From: JAADDK01 sp964425415
GTDB taxonomy: Archaea; Thermoplasmatota; Thermoplasmata; Thermoplasmatales; Aciduliprofundaceae
Assembly (NCBI GenBank): GCA_964425415.1
Contig: CAYRMJ010000070.1
Location: forward strand, 1 to 7,025
Length of the DNA stretch: 7,025 bases
Reading direction: 5' to 3'
Shown here piece after piece: positions 4,747-7,025 of this stretch. The notes under the pieces were generated by a model. It made no database searches. It saw only the letters and a program-made list of their open reading frames with translations, and was not told where the DNA came from. Position numbers and translations under genes: made by a program. The number at the start of each line of letters is the position of its first letter. The stretch's first letter is position 1.

Positions 4747-6201
4747 TCACCCCTTCACCACACCTAGTGGCACGAGCCTTGCAACTATTCTGGATATCCC
4801 TGCACCTTCCACCGCTTTAACCACATCATCCACGTTCTTGTAAGCGTCCGGTGCCTCCTCCGCTGCGACGCGGTTGCTCGCGCTCCTCACGTATATTCCT
4901 TTCTTGTTCCACAGCTCTCTCTTAACCTCATCGCCCTTGAATCTTCTCAATGCCTGATGTCTGCTCATCACCCTTCCAGCGCCGTGGCATGTGGAGCCGA
5001 ACGTTTCCTCCATGGCTTTCTGAGTGCCAACCAGCACGTAGGATGCGGTGCCCATGTCTCCCGGAATGAGCACAGGCTGTCCCACGTCTCTGTACATTTG
5101 CGATAGCTCTTCTCTCCCGGCGGCGAATGCCCTCGTTGCACCCTTGCGATGCACATAGACCTTCATCCTCTTTCCATCCACGGTGTGTTCCTCCAGCTTT
5201 GCGATGTTGTGCGCCACGCCGTAAATGAGGTGCATTCCCAGATTTTCCGGGTCTTCCCTGAAAACCTTCCCGAAGGATTCACGAACCCAGTGCATTATGA
5301 GCTGGCGATTTGTGAATCCGAAATTGGCGGCGGCGCTCATTGCTGCGAAATATTCCTCGGCTTCTTTGCTCTTCACAGGGGCGCAGGCCAGCTGCCTGTC
5401 CACTAAATTTATTCCGTACTTGCGGGATGCCTGCTCCATCACACGGATGTAGTCCGTTGCCACCTGGTGCCCGAGTCCACGAGATCCGGTGTGGATCATC
5501 ACCATAACCTGCCCCTCTTCAACTATGCCGAATCTCTTCGCTATTTCCGGAATGTAAATCTTATCAACCTTCTGAACCTCCAGAAAGTGGTTCCCTGCGC
5601 CCAGAGTTCCGAGCTGAGGGGCTCCTCTCTTCTTCGCCTTGTCGCTCACCTTCTCGTGATTGGCGAATTTTATGCTGCCTCCCTCCTCTATTCTCTCCAT
5701 GTCCTCATTCCATCCGTACCCATTCTCCACGGCCCATTTCACCCCTCTATCCAGCACTTCGTTGAGCTGTTGCATGCTGAGCCGCAGTTTTCCCTTCTCG
5801 CCCACGCCGGAAGGCACATTGAGAAATATGGTGTCTATCAACTCTCTCAATTTTTGCTTCACGTCCTCGTATCTTAAATCAGTTCTGAGCAGTCTAACAC
5901 CACAGTTTATATCGTACCCCACGCCTCCCGGAGAGATTATTCCCTCTTCAGAATCAAATGCGGCCACTCCGCCTATCGGAAATCCGTAGCCCCAGTGTAT
6001 GTCGGGCATAGCCATGCTCGCCTTGACTATTCCCGGTAGAGTTGCAACATTGGCCACCTGCTCAGGGGCGTTATCCTTCTTTATTTGCTCAATCATGTGC
6101 GAGGATGCAAATATTATGCCTGGCACGTTCATTTCGGGCTTATACGATTCAGGAATCTCCCACCTGAACGCGTCCTTCTTCTTCAATGGGCCATTCCACA
6201 T
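4747..6201 (-). CDS. rtcB: RNA-splicing ligase RtcB
   Basis: The 484-residue GTP- and manganese-dependent RNA ligase that joins 2',3'-cyclic phosphate or 3'-phosphate ends to 5'-hydroxyl ends. In archaea it seals tRNA exons after intron removal. Seen: metal-site block PGGVGYDINCGVRL with D97 and C100, LGAGNHFLEVQ with N204 and H205, HTGSRGLGHQV with H237, YGVAHNIAK with H331, the HRKGATRAFAAGR block (351-363), and CHGAGRVMSR with H406, equivalent to the histidine guanylylated in the Pyrococcus enzyme. All catalytic residues look intact, and the length matches the mature archaeal protein, so no intein is present although many archaeal rtcB genes carry one. ATG 6201 has GGTGAT five nt upstream and a TATA box about 36 nt upstream. 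It lies 58 nt after gins51 on the same strand with its own promoter. It is clearly more GC-rich than the peptidase operon. Confidence 0.98.
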   Translation of the reverse strand: MWNGPLKKKDAFRWEIPESYKPEMNVPGIIFASSHMIEQIKKDNAPEQVANVATLPGIVKASMAMPDIHWGYGFPIGGVAAFDSEEGIISPGGVGYDINCGVRLLRTDLRYEDVKQKLRELIDTIFLNVPSGVGEKGKLRLSMQQLNEVLDRGVKWAVENGYGWNEDMERIEEGGSIKFANHEKVSDKAKKRGAPQLGTLGAGNHFLEVQKVDKIYIPEIAKRFGIVEEGQVMVMIHTGSRGLGHQVATDYIRVMEQASRKYGINLVDRQLACAPVKSKEAEEYFAAMSAAANFGFTNRQLIMHWVRESFGKVFREDPENLGMHLIYGVAHNIAKLEEHTVDGKRMKVYVHRKGATRAFAAGREELSQMYRDVGQPVLIPGDMGTASYVLVGTQKAMEETFGSTCHGAGRVMSRHQALRRFKGDEVKRELWNKKGIYVRSASNRVAAEEAPDAYKNVDDVVKAVEGAGISRIVARLVPLGVVKG

Positions 6202-6206
6202 TTAGC

Positions 6207-6245
6207 ATCACCGCGCTTACTATAATCTGCGAGTATTTAAATTTT
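6207..6245 (-). promoter_or_regulatory. rtcB promoter and ribosome-binding site
   Basis: On the minus strand AAAATTTAAATACT (6232-6245) is a BRE/TATA-like box, with predicted initiation near 6211. GGTGAT (6207-6212) follows, five nt before ATG. The predicted leader is only about ten nt, so the SD would sit at the very 5' end of the mRNA. Some readthrough from gins51 is also possible. Confidence 0.5.
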
Positions 6246-6259
6246 GGTGGAATGTAGAG

Positions 6260-6916
6260 TTATTCAATCTTTATTTCAGCCACCTTCCCACGCTTTAGAA
6301 GTCCTTTGTATATCATTTCTGGAATGTGCAACACATCTTCCTTCCTCAAAACTAAAGCTCTGTTTCCAGAGAGCGCTACTGTAACTGGAGCCACGACGCG
6401 AATAAGAACATAGTTTTCATTGATTTTTTCTTGTGGTGTGGTTTCTAAATTTTTAGAAGTTTCTTCCTCTTGAACTTCCACACGCTCTTCATTTTTATTA
6501 TTCGTTTCATCTTGAATTGGAAGCGGCTCAACAACCACATTTCCTCTCTCGCCAGTTATCAAAAATTTTCTGAAGTTCTCAACCATTAATTTCATATCGT
6601 TATAAAAGTCCATCTCATCCCGTGTAAGGTTCTTTGTTTTTATGCTCTCAGATACCGTGGCCATGAGAATCTTTCTCAATCTCAAATCAACAATTTCTTC
6701 CAGAGAGTTTTTGAGCTTTGTTATCTCTTCCGTGAGCGCTCCACCATTCTCATAATCGCCCATATCAAAATACTTCTTTGCTTCAATTTGCAATCTTTCA
6801 AGCTCATCCCGAACTTCTGCGTAAAAATTCCTCTCTATTGGGGAGAAACCATCTTTCCTTCGTTTTTCATCTCTCTTGATTTCCTTTATGTGCGCCGCCA
6901 CAGACCCAACTTTCAC
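6260..6916 (-). CDS. gins51: DNA replication factor GINS, Gins51-type
   Basis: A 218-residue archaeal GINS protein. GINS joins Cdc45/RecJ-like and MCM proteins in the replicative helicase complex at the fork. Seen: an N-terminal helical A domain (about 1-122) with the family blocks 'ERNFYAEVRDELERL' (29-43), 'VDLRLRKILMATV' and 'LTRDEMDFYNDMKLMVENFRKF'. A highly acidic, Asn/Glu-rich and probably disordered linker follows (about 130-167). A C-terminal beta-rich B domain (168-218) carries LIRVV and 'EDVLHIPEMIYKGLLKRGKVAEI'. The A-then-B order is what distinguishes Gins51 from Gins23. The start is GTG 6916; a TATA box about 26 nt upstream predicts a leaderless mRNA, and no SD is present. The same frame stays open upstream to the window edge without an ATG, GTG or TTG, so the GTG is the best start. 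Confidence 0.9.
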   Translation of the reverse strand: MKVGSVAAHIKEIKRDEKRRKDGFSPIERNFYAEVRDELERLQIEAKKYFDMGDYENGGALTEEITKLKNSLEEIVDLRLRKILMATVSESIKTKNLTRDEMDFYNDMKLMVENFRKFLITGERGNVVVEPLPIQDETNNKNEERVEVQEEETSKNLETTPQEKINENYVLIRVVAPVTVALSGNRALVLRKEDVLHIPEMIYKGLLKRGKVAEIKIE

Positions 6917-6935
6917 AGTTGGTCTAAGTGGTGAA

Positions 6936-6952
6936 GGTATATATCTTTTTGG
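6936..6952 (-). promoter_or_regulatory. Archaeal promoter (TATA box) for gins51
   Basis: The minus strand reads CAAAAAGATATATACC: an A-rich BRE-like stretch, then GATATATACC centred about 26 nt before the GTG at 6916. The distance predicts initiation at the start codon itself (leaderless). Assigned by eye. Confidence 0.55.
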
Positions 6953-7025
6953 AATCTGCTCTGTCGCATAAACAGTGTGCGAAGAGCGGAAGATGAAGAT
7001 GAATGAAATGGCAAATAAATAAAAA

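Noticed and set aside
4747..6201. Intein in rtcB
   Set aside because: Archaeal rtcB often carries an intein, but all motifs run on without an insert and the length equals that of mature RtcB.
5149..6205. Several plus-strand ORFs (85-136 codons)
   Set aside because: All are antisense to rtcB, whose catalytic motifs span the whole stretch. They are shadows of a GC-richer coding region.
6917..7025. Possible upstream minus-strand gene tail overlapping gins51 by GTGA, and an in-frame upstream extension of gins51
   Set aside because: Both frames are open to the window edge, but the extension has no visible start codon, the tail has no recognisable domain, and a well-placed TATA box in this stretch supports a promoter region. 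It cannot be settled without more sequence.
1..7025. tRNA, rRNA, CRISPR array, insertion sequence or long repeats
   Set aside because: No cloverleaf with a T-loop consensus, no spaced direct repeats, no transposase motifs and no terminal inverted repeats were seen by eye on either strand.

Overview
The window looks like part of an archaeal chromosome, most likely a motile, protein-degrading euryarchaeote. The evidence is an archaellin C-terminus followed by a FlaD/E-type archaellum protein, a Gins51-type GINS replication protein, an archaemetzincin, an archaeal-size RtcB ligase, and archaeal promoters (purine-rich BRE plus a TATA box such as TTTAAATAT) about 25-27 nt before starts, several of which look leaderless. 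A DHVE2/Aciduliprofundum-like organism would fit, but that is an inference from gene content, not from a database match.

Layout. Positions 1-686 (+) hold the 3' end of an archaellum operon: the archaellin tail and a short FlaD/E protein. This unit meets, tail to tail and with a 12-bp overlap, a minus-strand pair at 675-1738: amzA (archaemetzincin) followed by a macro-domain ADP-ribose hydrolase, closely coupled. Positions 1739-1975 form a divergent control region with two TATA boxes and a tiny SD-equipped ORF. Positions 1976-4569 (+) form a compact three-gene operon: a secreted legumain/caspase-like (clan CD) cysteine peptidase with a Gly-rich linker and three calcium-binding TSP3-type repeats, a 41-residue single-pass membrane protein, and a 155-residue membrane-anchored protein with one EF-hand-type loop. 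A T-rich terminator region follows. Positions 4747-6916 (-) hold gins51 and then rtcB, each with its own TATA box.

How the genes fit together. The flanks are mostly housekeeping: motility, RNA ligation, DNA replication and ADP-ribose metabolism. The central operon is the distinctive part. It encodes a probably exported, calcium-dependent protease plus two small membrane proteins translated directly behind it by start/stop overlap and abutment, which suggests a cell-surface protease module. Its later genes are much more AT-rich than rtcB, as expected for accessory or transferred DNA. No tRNA, rRNA, CRISPR array or insertion sequence was seen.
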